DNA from: an uncultured Thalassolituus sp.
Lineage (GTDB): Bacteria; Pseudomonadota; Gammaproteobacteria; Pseudomonadales; Oceanobacteraceae
Direction: 5' to 3'
Length of the DNA stretch: 13,624 nt
Assembly: GCA_913054055.1 (NCBI GenBank)
Contig: CAJXIT010000055.1
Span: forward strand, 1-13,624
The notes under the pieces were generated by a model, which saw only the letters and a list, made by a program, of their open reading frames with translations, had not been told where the DNA came from and ran no database searches. This document shows, one piece after another, positions 6,156 to 13,624 of the stretch. The first letter of the stretch is position 1. Each line of letters begins with the position of its first letter. A program made the position numbers and the translations under genes.

Positions 6156-6625
6156 GACGAACTCCTAAACAATAAAGCGCTTTGGTAATGACCACTGGCA
6201 ACCAATTAGCATTCCAAATCATTCTATGGGAAATAAACAATAACAGAACTACCTAATGTGAGGTAAAACCCCTGAATTTCAAGGCCGCCACTATAACAAA
6301 TTATTAATTAAAATAAGCTTAAGATTATGAGTGATTGGCATGATGCGAAGAGGTTAGTGGATTTTCTGTGACGCCACCCATTATTTTTCTTAATCGAGCC
6401 CATAGTTTATGCCAATGAGTACCCTTGTACCCTCATTTTTTAAGCATAGATATATCTGAAAAAAGTCTAATAAATTCAATATGGTACACGCATTAATACA
6501 GGCTAGCTAAATAGCGTCAAATAACACTCGTTGCCTCATTCTCAGCTAGCAGCCAACATTAAGATCAGCCGTTATATAGTTACCCTGCACAGAAGCAGAA
6601 AATAAGATTTAGGATGTTACTTATT
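6156..6625. other. Divergent intergenic region between trxB and the MshEN-type gene
   Basis: No gene or confident promoter is visible over about 470 bases. A TATAGT on the - strand (complement of 6290-6295) could be the trxB -10, but no clear -35 goes with it. GGCTAGCT near 6501 and AGCTAGC near 6544 form a short inverted pair. The most definite element is the terminator-like hairpin at 6414-6441, which has no visible gene in front of it. Confidence 0.45.
6414..6441 (+). terminator. Orphan intrinsic-terminator-like hairpin
   Basis: AATGAG-TAC (6414-6422) pairs with GTA (6427-6429) and CTCATT (6432-6437), with a two-base bulge at 6430-6431 and a CCTT loop. T continues to 6441. It reads in the + direction, but no + strand gene precedes it after trxB, so it may end a small RNA or a leader transcript. 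The stem is AT-rich, so it may be a weak terminator or chance. Confidence 0.4.
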
Positions 6626-7348
6626 ATGTCTGATGCTACTCAAAAGAGCCGCTTAGGTTCCCTACTGATTCGCAAAGGCTTGCTGACCCAAGCCCAGCTG
6701 GATACAGCCCTTCAAGTTCAACTTAAAACCCAGCAGCGTCTTGGTGAAGTACTGGTAGAGCAAGGCCTGTTAACCGAACGCCAACTGCAAAAAGCTCTAA
6801 AGAAACAAAATCGCACCCGCTTGGTGGCGGCGTTTATGGCCATGATATTAGGCCCCATGTCATTTGGTGCCTTTGCCAGTCACTCAACCAATTCACAATC
6901 TGACCAAGCCACATCCAGCAGCCAAATGAATAATTACCAAGGTTTAAAAGCCATGGATGACGATGCCCTTGATGGCGTACAAGGCCAAGGTTTTCAAGCG
7001 CCTCATGAAGCTTTAAATTCATTAATGGCCCAAGCAAATGGCGATAATAGTGATGACTTGAATGAACTGGGCGCATTAGACGAAGTGGTTTCTCTATTAA
7101 ACCCCCTATCTTCCATGCTGGATGCCGATATCACAGTGAAAGGGGTGAAATATAATAATGAAAAAGTGAAGCAAATCATTCATGAAGACGGCAGCATTGA
7201 ACTGGCTTTACCATCTGAAATTGAAGAGATTGCATTTAGAGACTTAAGGGTGAAAGGCTCAAGTTCTGAGAACACTTTTGGAGATGTGGTTATCAGCGGC
7301 ATCAAGTTTTCAGATCAATCCAGTATTCGAGTGCGCATCCGCCATTAA
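6626..7348 (+). CDS. MshEN-type motif protein with membrane or signal segment and FilA-like exported tail
   Basis: Residues 9-61 (numbered from ATG 6626) contain two 24-residue motifs separated by exactly five residues. Each opens RLG, has L-x-x-G in the middle and ends AL-x-x-Q or close to it (RLGSLLIRKGLLT, then RLGEVLVEQGLLT). This matches the published cyclic-di-GMP-binding MshEN domain of type II secretion and pilus ATPases. No ATPase follows. Instead, residues 66-84 are hydrophobic and end in AFA, which looks like a membrane anchor or signal-peptidase site. A Ser/Gln-rich linker leads to MDDDALDGVQGQG (110-122), a motif seen in FilA-like putative pilus-associated proteins, and a beta-rich tail with FGDVVISGIKF. 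An ATG at 6614 would add four residues; 6626 is preferred because AGGA lies upstream of it. It is monocistronic with its own terminator. Function is unproven. Confidence 0.75.
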   Translation: MSDATQKSRLGSLLIRKGLLTQAQLDTALQVQLKTQQRLGEVLVEQGLLTERQLQKALKKQNRTRLVAAFMAMILGPMSFGAFASHSTNSQSDQATSSSQMNNYQGLKAMDDDALDGVQGQGFQAPHEALNSLMAQANGDNSDDLNELGALDEVVSLLNPLSSMLDADITVKGVKYNNEKVKQIIHEDGSIELALPSEIEEIAFRDLRVKGSSSENTFGDVVISGIKFSDQSSIRVRIRH

Positions 7349-7377
7349 TGAGCCACCCTACAAACAAATGAACTTTC

Positions 7378-7409
7378 AAAAAGCTGACCCACACCTGGTC
7401 AGCTTTTTT
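7378..7409 (+). terminator. Intrinsic terminator of the MshEN-type gene
   Basis: AAAAAGCTGACC (7378-7389) pairs perfectly with GGTCAGCTTTTT (7397-7408) around a seven-base loop, and the T-run extends to 7409. It lies 29 bases after the stop codon. Confidence 0.92.
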
Positions 7410-7516
7410 GTTTTGTCTCAGCCCATTCTTATCTGTCAGTCATCACACAAAACCTAAAATAAAACACCTGTTTAAAATTAAATTTTTTATTACTTGCCAT
7501 CCCTCCCAAAACTCGG

Positions 7517-7544
7517 TTGAATGAAATGGCGTTAAACTTATTCT
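7517..7544 (+). promoter_or_regulatory. Possible sigma-70 promoter of the phoH-like gene
   Basis: TTGAAT at 7517-7522 and TATTCT at 7539-7544 are separated by 16 bases. Each matches four of six consensus positions. The site lies about 90 bases upstream of the ATG, in an otherwise gene-free gap after a strong terminator. Confidence 0.35.
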
Positions 7545-7634
7545 GACAGGGCAACACAAAGCCCAGAACAGTTAGTAGTCGTTCCAAGGTGTGTGGCCTG
7601 CAGGTTATTTTATAGTAACTCTAAGGAGTGCTGG

Positions 7635-9008
7635 ATGCCCAACCGACGTCGTACCAAGTCTTATGTCATTGATACCAATGTCTTAATCCACGACCCCACC
7701 GCCATATTCAAATTCGAAGAACATAAAGTCGTCATCCCCATGACGGTACTTGAAGAATTAGACAAACTCAAAACCGGAAAATCTGGCGTATCCGTTGAAT
7801 GCCGTCAAGCCATTCGAAACATCGACAGTATTTTAGGAGAAGCCACCCCTGAAGAAATCAGTGAAGGTGTTGCCATTCCTTGCGCATTAAAAAACTGCGG
7901 AACACTGAGTATTTTAATGGACAAAACCGTACAGCAAAGCAATATGCTGCCCAATGATTTAAATGATAATAAAATCATTAACAGCCTGATATTTTTACAA
8001 CAACAATCTTTTAAAACCCAAATTGTTTTAGTCACCAAAGACATAAACATGCGATTGAAAGCACGTGGTTGTGGCATTGACGCCGAGGATTACCACAACG
8101 ATCAACTGGTGACCGATGTAGAATCATTAACCAAAGGCTTTCACGATTTCGAAAACAGTTTTTGGGACAACATCAATAAAGTAGAAACCATTCAAGAAAC
8201 TGGCCGAACCATACACAAAATTGCGCGATCAGAGTTAGCCAGTGAAATCTTCATTAATCAATACATTATGGATGAGCAGGGTTTTGTTGGTCGCATCACG
8301 CAAGTGAATGAAGACATGGTCACTATCTGGGATCGCTCTGCCGATAACTTATTACAACAAGAAGCTTGGGGGCTCACCCCTAGGGATAAATATCAAGCAG
8401 TGGCGTTAGATTTATTGCTTGATCCTGATATTCATTTGGTCAATTTATCCGGCTCTGCAGGGTCAGGTAAAACCATTTTAGCCTTGGCGGCTGCCATAGA
8501 AATGACCGTGGCCCAGAATCGCTATAAGCGTATTATTGCCACTCGCAGTGTGCGAGACTTAGACGAAGACATTGGTTTCTTACCCGGTACCGAAGCTGAA
8601 AAAATGGAACCCTGGTTGGGCGCCATTACTGACAACCTTGAAGCCCTGCATATGGAAGATGAAAACACCCACAGCAGCATTGATTACATCCTTCAAAAAG
8701 TGCCCATGCAGTTTAAGTCATTAAACTATATTCGTGGCCGCAGCTTTCAGCGCAGCTTGATTATCATAGACGAAAGCCAAAACCTAACCCCCCATCAAAT
8801 GAAAACCATTATTACCCGAGCAGGATCCGGTTCTAAAGTGGTCTGCCTAGGCAACTTGGCTCAAATCGACACGCCTTATTTAAACCCTACCAACTCAGGC
8901 TTAACATACTTAAATGAACGCTTTAAAGGGTTTGAGTATGGGGGCTCAATCGAGCTACAAGGGGTGCCAAGATCCATATTGGCTGAATACGCTGAAACCC
9001 ATTTATAG
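7635..9008 (+). CDS. PIN-PhoH family ATPase (YlaK/PhoH2-like)
   Basis: The protein joins an N-terminal PIN ribonuclease domain to a C-terminal PhoH P-loop ATPase. Members of this two-domain family have been linked to RNA unwinding and cleavage. The PIN domain has YVIDTNVLIHDP (D13), VLEELDKLK (E40), LNDNKI (D111) and LVTKDINMRLKA (D135), so its acidic metal site appears intact. Walker A is GSAGSGKT (273-280). Walker B is LIIIDESQN (375-383). LGNLAQIDTPYL (405-416) and the terminal PRSILAEYA with R446 match the PhoH C-terminal region. The start at 7635 is chosen because AAGGAG lies six bases upstream; an in-frame ATG at 7593 would add 14 atypical residues before the conserved start. No membrane segment is seen. 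The gene is flanked by terminators on both sides. Confidence 0.93.
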   Translation: MPNRRRTKSYVIDTNVLIHDPTAIFKFEEHKVVIPMTVLEELDKLKTGKSGVSVECRQAIRNIDSILGEATPEEISEGVAIPCALKNCGTLSILMDKTVQQSNMLPNDLNDNKIINSLIFLQQQSFKTQIVLVTKDINMRLKARGCGIDAEDYHNDQLVTDVESLTKGFHDFENSFWDNINKVETIQETGRTIHKIARSELASEIFINQYIMDEQGFVGRITQVNEDMVTIWDRSADNLLQQEAWGLTPRDKYQAVALDLLLDPDIHLVNLSGSAGSGKTILALAAAIEMTVAQNRYKRIIATRSVRDLDEDIGFLPGTEAEKMEPWLGAITDNLEALHMEDENTHSSIDYILQKVPMQFKSLNYIRGRSFQRSLIIIDESQNLTPHQMKTIITRAGSGSKVVCLGNLAQIDTPYLNPTNSGLTYLNERFKGFEYGGSIELQGVPRSILAEYAETHL

Positions 9009-9025
9009 TCACTCTATGACTCTCT

Positions 9026-9064
9026 GGTCGCCCCTGTTAAACACAGGGGCAGACCGCTCTTTTT
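9026..9064 (+). terminator. Intrinsic terminator of the PhoH-type gene
   Basis: GGTC plus GCCCCTGT (9026-9037) pairs with ACAGGGGC (9043-9050) and GACC (9052-9055). That makes 12 bp with one bulged A at 9051 and a five-base loop. A CTCTTTTT run ending at 9064 follows. Confidence 0.85.
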
Positions 9065-9135
9065 CCCAGTATGCATTTGACGAAATCCTAATTCTTACCT
9101 ACATTTTTAGAAGGCTTATACCAAGGAAGAATAAG

Positions 9136-9546
9136 ATGAAAGGATTATGGCTGATATTAGCTATGATGGCCGCTTCAAGTTACGCAGCGGAAGACACCAT
9201 CTATGAGTTATCTGTTTCCACGGACAGCAGTTGGACCAGCATAGAAATTCGTGACGATGCGGAATGGGTAAACGCGCCGCCAGGTAAAAGCATTAGCGTT
9301 AATGGCCGCAGTGGCATTAAATCGTATACATTATCACCTAAAAAGATGCACTTGCGCACCGCCGGCAGAGGGGAAGTGAGCATGAATCTTTTTGTAAAAT
9401 CTAAAAACAGTGTTTTAGGCTTAGAATTATGCAAAGGCAAAGCGTCAAGTTACATTTGGATCAAGTCTAATCAAAGTAAACAGAAGAATGATACCAAGCA
9501 AAAAGATTACTGTGAAAAAGCCGCTTTGGTTTTACAGCTTCATTAA
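9136..9546 (+). CDS. Small exported protein of unknown function (136 aa)
   Basis: I do not recognise this family. Residues 1-17 form a clear signal peptide (MKGLWLILAMMAASSYA), so the mature part of about 119 residues should be periplasmic or secreted. It is beta-rich, with IYELSVSTDSSWTSIEI, then KSISVNGRSGIKSYTL and GEVSMNLFVKSKNSVLGLEL. It contains only two cysteines, C99 and C126, which could form a disulfide after export. A basic stretch (SNQSKQKNDTKQKDY) lies between them. The ATG at 9136 is chosen because AAGGAAG lies six bases upstream and the signal peptide starts there. The frame runs open further upstream only because it overlaps phoH out of frame. Terminators lie before and after, so it is its own unit. 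Confidence 0.75.
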   Translation: MKGLWLILAMMAASSYAAEDTIYELSVSTDSSWTSIEIRDDAEWVNAPPGKSISVNGRSGIKSYTLSPKKMHLRTAGRGEVSMNLFVKSKNSVLGLELCKGKASSYIWIKSNQSKQKNDTKQKDYCEKAALVLQLH

Positions 9547-9574
9547 TTTCTAAACCACCAATAACCGCACACAC

Positions 9575-9602
9575 AAAAACACCCGCCATAGCGGGTGTTT
9601 TT
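9575..9602. terminator. Intrinsic terminator after the small exported protein gene
   Basis: AAAAACACCCGC (9575-9586) pairs perfectly with GCGGGTGTTTTT (9591-9602) around a CATA loop. It can work in both directions, 28 bases after the stop codon. Confidence 0.92.
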
Positions 9603-9690
9603 ATTTATATTGAATAAATTTGAATCAACCACTTAAATCTCTCAACTTCACTCCCCTTTACTTTTCTACGATGACTTTTCCATAGGCGAA

Positions 9691-9718
9691 AAAAAACCAA
9701 GTCGTAACTTGGTTTTTT
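9691..9718. terminator. Intrinsic terminator of the 109-aa minus-strand gene
   Basis: AAAAAACCAAGT (9691-9702) pairs perfectly with ACTTGGTTTTTT (9707-9718) around a CGTA loop. It lies just past the stop of the - gene and is symmetric, so it may also back up the terminator at 9575-9602. Confidence 0.88.
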
Positions 9719-9733
9719 ATCAGCACCGATATT

Positions 9734-10063
9734 TTAAGCAGTCGGCGTAATGTTTTTCACTATTCTCGCTGTAAAGTACACCATGCCATCTTTAAGATCC
9801 GATACTTCAATCTGGTTCTGGCCAAAAGGCGAAAGCTTAACAGAGCTTATGGCTAGGCCCTGGGCACTAATAAGATTGCGATCCACATCATTAAAATGTG
9901 GGTGCATGAAGGCAAACGACTGACGCTCGCTTTCTCTTTCTAATGTTACAACTAGCTGTGGATCTGCCAAATCATTGCCACGATAGTAATTTACATAACT
10001 CACTTCAAACGTTGCATCAAACTGAAAAAGAACCTGTGCGCTCTGTTGTTTACTTAAACTCAT
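9734..10063 (-). CDS. Protein of unknown function (109 aa)
   Basis: I do not recognise this family. No signal peptide, membrane segment or cysteine is seen, so it is probably cytoplasmic. The sequence alternates beta-like strands (VLFQFDATFEVSYVNYY, PQLVVTLERE, AISSVKLSPF, MVYFTARIV) with polar turns, suggesting one small beta-sandwich domain. HPHFNDVDRN near the middle is polar and could form a surface loop. The ATG at 10063 has a weak AGGT upstream. Base composition resembles the neighbours. It converges with the small exported protein gene across two terminators and is divergent from the RudS-like gene, with a 16-base palindrome between them. Confidence 0.7.
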   Translation of the reverse strand: MSLSKQQSAQVLFQFDATFEVSYVNYYRGNDLADPQLVVTLERESERQSFAFMHPHFNDVDRNLISAQGLAISSVKLSPFGQNQIEVSDLKDGMVYFTARIVKNITPTA

Positions 10064-10196
10064 ATTTACAACCTACTAATTCAAACCTCATATTAAATAT
10101 CTAGCTCGACTTTGCTGACATTGCAAAAACATGTGACATAAAAGTGAACAAATAATTAAAGCACCTCTACTTATGACAAATTAGGCTAAATGCTCT

Positions 10197-10212
10197 TACA
10201 AGCCAGCTTGTA
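10197..10212. promoter_or_regulatory. 16-base palindrome, candidate operator
   Basis: TACAAGCCAGCTTGTA is a perfect 7+2+7 inverted repeat near the middle of the 283-base divergent spacer. It lies about 134 bases from the - gene start and about 135 from the RudS-like start. Two-base spacing is too tight for an RNA hairpin, so a dimeric DNA-binding protein site is more likely than a terminator. The regulator is unknown. Confidence 0.35.
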
Positions 10213-10346
10213 TTTATTGGATTATCATCTTTAAAGTAAGCGTCAATATTCAGGCTATTCTTTTCAACGATCCATTCTTTTACATTTAACGTCATCCAAT
10301 TTACTCTATTCGGCGTATTAATGAATACGACCATTACAGACATAGT

Positions 10347-11354
10347 GTGATTATGAAAACATCAGCCGCTCAACCAATTACCCAGTCAGGCCCAATCAAA
10401 ATTGGTGTCAGTGCATGTTTGGTGGGTCAAGAAGTAAGGTATAACGGCAGCCATAAACGTTCTCGATATATCGATGACATACTGTCTCAACATTTTGAAT
10501 TAATGCCCTTATGCCCAGAAGTGGGCATTGGCATGTCTATTCCAAGACCTCCAATTCATTTAATCACCACCGACACTGAACCCGGTATTTACAATAATAT
10601 TGAAGCGGTACTGGTGAAAGATCACAGCGTCAGTTTTACCAAAGAGCTAAAAGAGTACGCCAAAAATCAGGCTGAAAAATTGATTGATGCCAGCGGTTAC
10701 ATTTTTATGCACAAAAGTCCTAGCTGTGGGTATCAGCCCGTGAAGCTTTACCACAAGAATGGCATGCCGTTAGATAAAACCCAGGGGATTTATGCGGCTG
10801 AAATAGAGCGCCTATTGCCATTAATGCCAAAAGAAGATGCTGGGCGTATCAATGACCCTCAAATAAGAGAGAATTTTTTATCACGGGTCATGGCTTACTC
10901 TGATTGGCAAAAAAATGTTCAAGCGAACCTAACAAAAAAATCATTGACCGACTTTCATGTGAGATACAAATATAAACTGATGTCTCACCACATACAAAGT
11001 TATCAAGAGTTAGGACGAATCGTCAGTAACTTAAAATCTAAGCCTCTAGAAGAAATTGCACAAGACTATATTACGATGTTTATGCAAGCGCTTAAGCACA
11101 TGGCCAATCGCAATAAACATACAAACGTACTACAACATTTACAGGGGTATTTGAAAAAAGACCTTTCAACCGAAAGTAAGCATGAATTGGGGGAAGTATT
11201 TACCCAGTACAGAAAAGGTTATGTACCCTTAATCGTACCACTTACTCTTTTAAATCATCATGTGCAGACTCATACCGATTCAGAACATTATTTACAGCAA
11301 CAAAAATACCTCAAGCCACATCCATTTGAGCTATCACTGCTCAATGCGATTTGA
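10347..11354 (+). CDS. rudS: DUF523-DUF1722 protein, probable tRNA 4-thiouridine desulfidase (RudS-like)
   Basis: The 335 residues combine a DUF523 (TudS-type) domain, about 17-165, with a DUF1722 (YbgA-type) domain, about 185-325. TudS enzymes are [4Fe-4S]-dependent desulfidases, and the TudS-DUF1722 fusion RudS has been reported to remove sulfur from 4-thiouridine in tRNA. Three cysteines sit in the expected DUF523 motifs: VSACLVG (C24), LCPEVGIG (C56) and HKSPSCGYQ (C127). RYNGSHKRS follows the first. FHVRYKYKLMSHHIQSYQELG (about 203-223) is the DUF1722 hallmark. The GTG at 10347 and an ATG at 10353 are both possible starts; neither has a strong ribosome binding site. No photolyase gene, often found beside ybgA, is adjacent. 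Domain assignment is strong; the biochemical role is taken from the family. Confidence 0.85.
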   Translation: MIMKTSAAQPITQSGPIKIGVSACLVGQEVRYNGSHKRSRYIDDILSQHFELMPLCPEVGIGMSIPRPPIHLITTDTEPGIYNNIEAVLVKDHSVSFTKELKEYAKNQAEKLIDASGYIFMHKSPSCGYQPVKLYHKNGMPLDKTQGIYAAEIERLLPLMPKEDAGRINDPQIRENFLSRVMAYSDWQKNVQANLTKKSLTDFHVRYKYKLMSHHIQSYQELGRIVSNLKSKPLEEIAQDYITMFMQALKHMANRNKHTNVLQHLQGYLKKDLSTESKHELGEVFTQYRKGYVPLIVPLTLLNHHVQTHTDSEHYLQQQKYLKPHPFELSLLNAI

Positions 11355-11407
11355 TTCAGCTGCGGTTCAGGTTAGCCAACCACAATTTATGGCAAAAATA
11401 TAAAAAG

Positions 11408-11426
11408 CATACAGATAATCATTTCT
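11408..11426. promoter_or_regulatory. Possible Fur box upstream of the TonB-dependent receptor gene
   Basis: This 19-base stretch matches the E. coli Fur consensus at 13 of 19 positions, including the unbroken ten-base core GATAATCATT at 11414-11423. It ends 55 bases before the receptor ATG. The GATAAT within it could also serve as a -10 element, which would suit repression by overlap, although no good -35 was found. Confidence 0.35.
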
Positions 11427-11481
11427 ACCTAGCTCACTCCATGTTTGTTAAAGTAGAGAAAAAGAATAATTAAGGATCAAC

Positions 11482-13611
11482 ATGACCCCATCTTTTTATT
11501 ACAAAGACAGTTTATGGCGAAGACCATTTCTGTGTTTAACATTGGCGACTATTTTTACTGCACCTACCATTGCCGTAGAAACCGATTCAGATAATGAAAA
11601 CAATGAAGAAATCACCGAGTTATCCACAATCAATATCAGTGGTTCGCAGCAACAAGGCCCTAAGATTACCACACAGAAATTGCTCAAAGTGCCTGGCTCA
11701 GGCGGTGACCCCCTAAAAGCTGTTGAAGCTTTACCTGGTGTCGTACTTGGAGGCTTTGGGCCCTTTAGCATTCCTGCTGTACGTGGATCCAATCCTTTTG
11801 ATAATTCATATATCACCGATTTTGTGCCTGTGGGCTATGTCTTTCACAATGATGGTGGCAGCACTTACAATGATAATTTAATTGAAAATTTTAGTTTAAA
11901 ATCTGGAGCCTGGGGAGCTGAGTATAATAATGCTATTGGTGCAGTGTTGGCCACCAAGCTGCGAGACCCTTATATTGAACCAATTCACACAACAATCGAC
12001 CTAAGTTTTTTAAGAGCCGGGGCATTGGTTGAAGGAGCCATAAGCGAAGACAGCGCGTTTTATGCTTCGTATCGCCAAAGTTTATTAGAATATTATGTTG
12101 ACGCTTTTATAGATAAAGAAGAATTCACCTTTACTAAGGTACCTAAAAATTCTGATTATCAATTAAAATACCAATGGAATATTAGCGGCTCTAGCAACTT
12201 AAGATTGATTGCCACAGGCGCTAATGACAGTGTTGGCATTGAGTTTGGTCCTGAATCAGAGCTGTTGCAAACCGAACCAGCTGTTGAAGGCGGCTTAGAT
12301 GCTGAAACCTATTACCATAATCAAGCGATATTATTTGATACGGTTTTGTCTGGCGGCACTGCAGCTATTTTTTCTGTTAGCCATAAAGAAGAAGACGTGA
12401 GTTTTGGCATTGGCTCTTTATTCGAATTAGATGCCATCAACAACGAACTGCGTTTTAAAAATTATTACAATACACCACTAAGAAACGGAGATACTTTTCG
12501 TTACGGTATCGATTTAAGCTCAACTGAAATAGATTTTACTGCTTCTGGTTTATACAACCCTTGTAACGATGACATTCAAGGCCCCTGCTCTCCTGCATCA
12601 CTAGGCGAACCCTTTGAGTCAAAAGATAAGTTAACCATTCAAGGAACCTATGGTTTCGTCGCTTACGACTGGTTAGCCACGCCTGATTTAGAAATAACTA
12701 TGGGATTAGGAAGCACCTATAATGACTTCAATAAAGACCATGTATTACTACCTAGAATTTCTTCTCGTTATCAGTTAAATAATGATTGGACTCTAACAGG
12801 CGCCTACGGCAAACATAGTCAATTTATTCGTGAGTTCCGTTTTATTGTGGACGACATCGGAAACCCAGATCTTAAAGCCCCAGTATCAGATCATTTTATA
12901 GTGGGATTTGAGCATTTAATCGATGATTCATTAAGTATTAAAACCGAGTTATATTATAAAGATATACAAAACTTAATTATCGAGAATCCACAAATCACAT
13001 CTGAAGACGTTACCGATTTAACCAATGGCACGGCAGATGAAAATACACCTGTCCCGTACATAAACGGATCAACTGGTACTGCTTATGGTGTTGAAGTACT
13101 GATCAATAAAAACCTAACGGATAAATGGTTTGGCTGGTTAAGCGCTGCGTACAGTAAAACCAAACGTAAAATAGACCGAACAGGCGTTGAAGCTAATTAC
13201 GGGTTAGATCGCCCTTGGGTAATTAATTTAGTAGCTGCTTATCAAAAAAATAAAAAAACGTCTTACGGTTTTAAATGGCGTTATCAAAGTGGCGCTTTGT
13301 TTACACCGGTAGTCAGTGCAACACCTGTTACAGCTGAAGGTGTACCGATAGCTGATCCAAATACTAATACGCCTTACCTTTATGTACCCACTTATGCGGA
13401 CAATAACTCTGAGCGATTACCGGCTTACCATCGTCTTGATTTTAGAGCCGACCATAAACTGTCTGGACGAAGCACGTTTTATTTTGAAATCATAAATCTA
13501 TATAATAAAATTAATATCAGTGGTTATGAATACAACAAAGACTACAGTGTGCGCGAAGCAGAAGAATCCTTACCTATTATTTTCTCTCTGGGTGTAAAAC
13601 TGGTTTATTAA
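11482..13611 (+). CDS. TonB-dependent outer-membrane receptor
   Basis: TonB-dependent receptors import scarce ligands such as siderophores, haem, vitamins or sugars across the outer membrane. The 709 residues start with a signal peptide (1-31, cleavage after PTIA). A weak TonB-box-like STINIS follows at 48-53. The plug is about 62-165, with GGDPLKAVEALPGV (74-87), AVRGSNPFDN (99-108), IENFSLKSGAWGAEYNNAIGAVL (135-157). The rest is a beta barrel of alternating aromatic strands ending SLGVKLVY, a terminal aromatic suitable for BAM insertion. Two cysteines in NPCNDDIQGPCSP may form a disulfide in an outer loop. AAGGA lies five bases before the ATG. The gene is complete and stands alone. The ligand cannot be told from sequence; a possible Fur box upstream favours iron. 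Confidence 0.9.
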   Translation: MTPSFYYKDSLWRRPFLCLTLATIFTAPTIAVETDSDNENNEEITELSTINISGSQQQGPKITTQKLLKVPGSGGDPLKAVEALPGVVLGGFGPFSIPAVRGSNPFDNSYITDFVPVGYVFHNDGGSTYNDNLIENFSLKSGAWGAEYNNAIGAVLATKLRDPYIEPIHTTIDLSFLRAGALVEGAISEDSAFYASYRQSLLEYYVDAFIDKEEFTFTKVPKNSDYQLKYQWNISGSSNLRLIATGANDSVGIEFGPESELLQTEPAVEGGLDAETYYHNQAILFDTVLSGGTAAIFSVSHKEEDVSFGIGSLFELDAINNELRFKNYYNTPLRNGDTFRYGIDLSSTEIDFTASGLYNPCNDDIQGPCSPASLGEPFESKDKLTIQGTYGFVAYDWLATPDLEITMGLGSTYNDFNKDHVLLPRISSRYQLNNDWTLTGAYGKHSQFIREFRFIVDDIGNPDLKAPVSDHFIVGFEHLIDDSLSIKTELYYKDIQNLIIENPQITSEDVTDLTNGTADENTPVPYINGSTGTAYGVEVLINKNLTDKWFGWLSAAYSKTKRKIDRTGVEANYGLDRPWVINLVAAYQKNKKTSYGFKWRYQSGALFTPVVSATPVTAEGVPIADPNTNTPYLYVPTYADNNSERLPAYHRLDFRADHKLSGRSTFYFEIINLYNKINISGYEYNKDYSVREAEESLPIIFSLGVKLVY

Positions 13612-13624
13612 TTTCTCAATAAAA

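Noticed and set aside
7593..7634. Longer start for the PhoH-type protein
   Set aside because: The 14 added residues are atypical, and the strong AAGGAG site sits just before the ATG at 7635.
8914..9135. Upstream extension of the small exported protein gene
   Set aside because: The extra 74 codons overlap the phoH-like gene out of frame and cross its terminator. The good ribosome binding site and signal peptide both place the start at 9136.

Overview
The window looks like chromosome of a moderately AT-rich gammaproteobacterium. The order pcnB-folK-panB-panC, the trxB sequence, the PIN-PhoH protein and the DUF523-DUF1722 protein all fit a marine Oceanospirillales-type lineage. That placement is inferred from gene content and protein style only. 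No transposase, integrase, phage gene, rRNA or complete tRNA was found.

Layout. Positions 1-725 hold no credible gene. About 246-526 is a striking run of six abutting stem-loops. Each has a different stem but carries the same A-rich core, AATAAAAATAA or a one-base variant, in its loop and in the same orientation. This is the most unusual object in the window. Next come pcnB (poly(A) polymerase), folK (folate pathway), and panB and panC (pantothenate pathway, overlapping by ATGA), all on +. A small gene of unknown function on - ends at its own terminator just after panC. A small free-standing parvulin (+) and trxB (-) converge on a strong shared terminator.

After a 470-base divergent spacer holding an orphan terminator-like hairpin, a + gene encodes an unusual protein. 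It has a 24-5-24 MshEN-type cyclic-di-GMP-binding motif pair, one membrane or signal-like segment, and an exported tail of the FilA-like kind. A PIN-PhoH ATPase gene and a small exported protein of unknown function follow, each with its own terminator. A small unknown gene on -, a RudS-like tRNA 4-thiouridine desulfidase gene (+), and a complete TonB-dependent receptor gene (+) with a possible Fur box finish the window.

How the genes fit together. PcnB acts in RNA turnover, FolK and PanB-PanC in cofactor synthesis, TrxB in thiol redox balance and RudS in tRNA thiolation turnover. Most transcription units after panC are single genes bounded by intrinsic terminators. The A-rich loops of the hairpin array read as runs of A-R-N triplets, the pattern bound by the Hfq distal face. 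A structured Hfq-binding RNA is therefore one testable explanation, but nothing in the sequence proves transcription.
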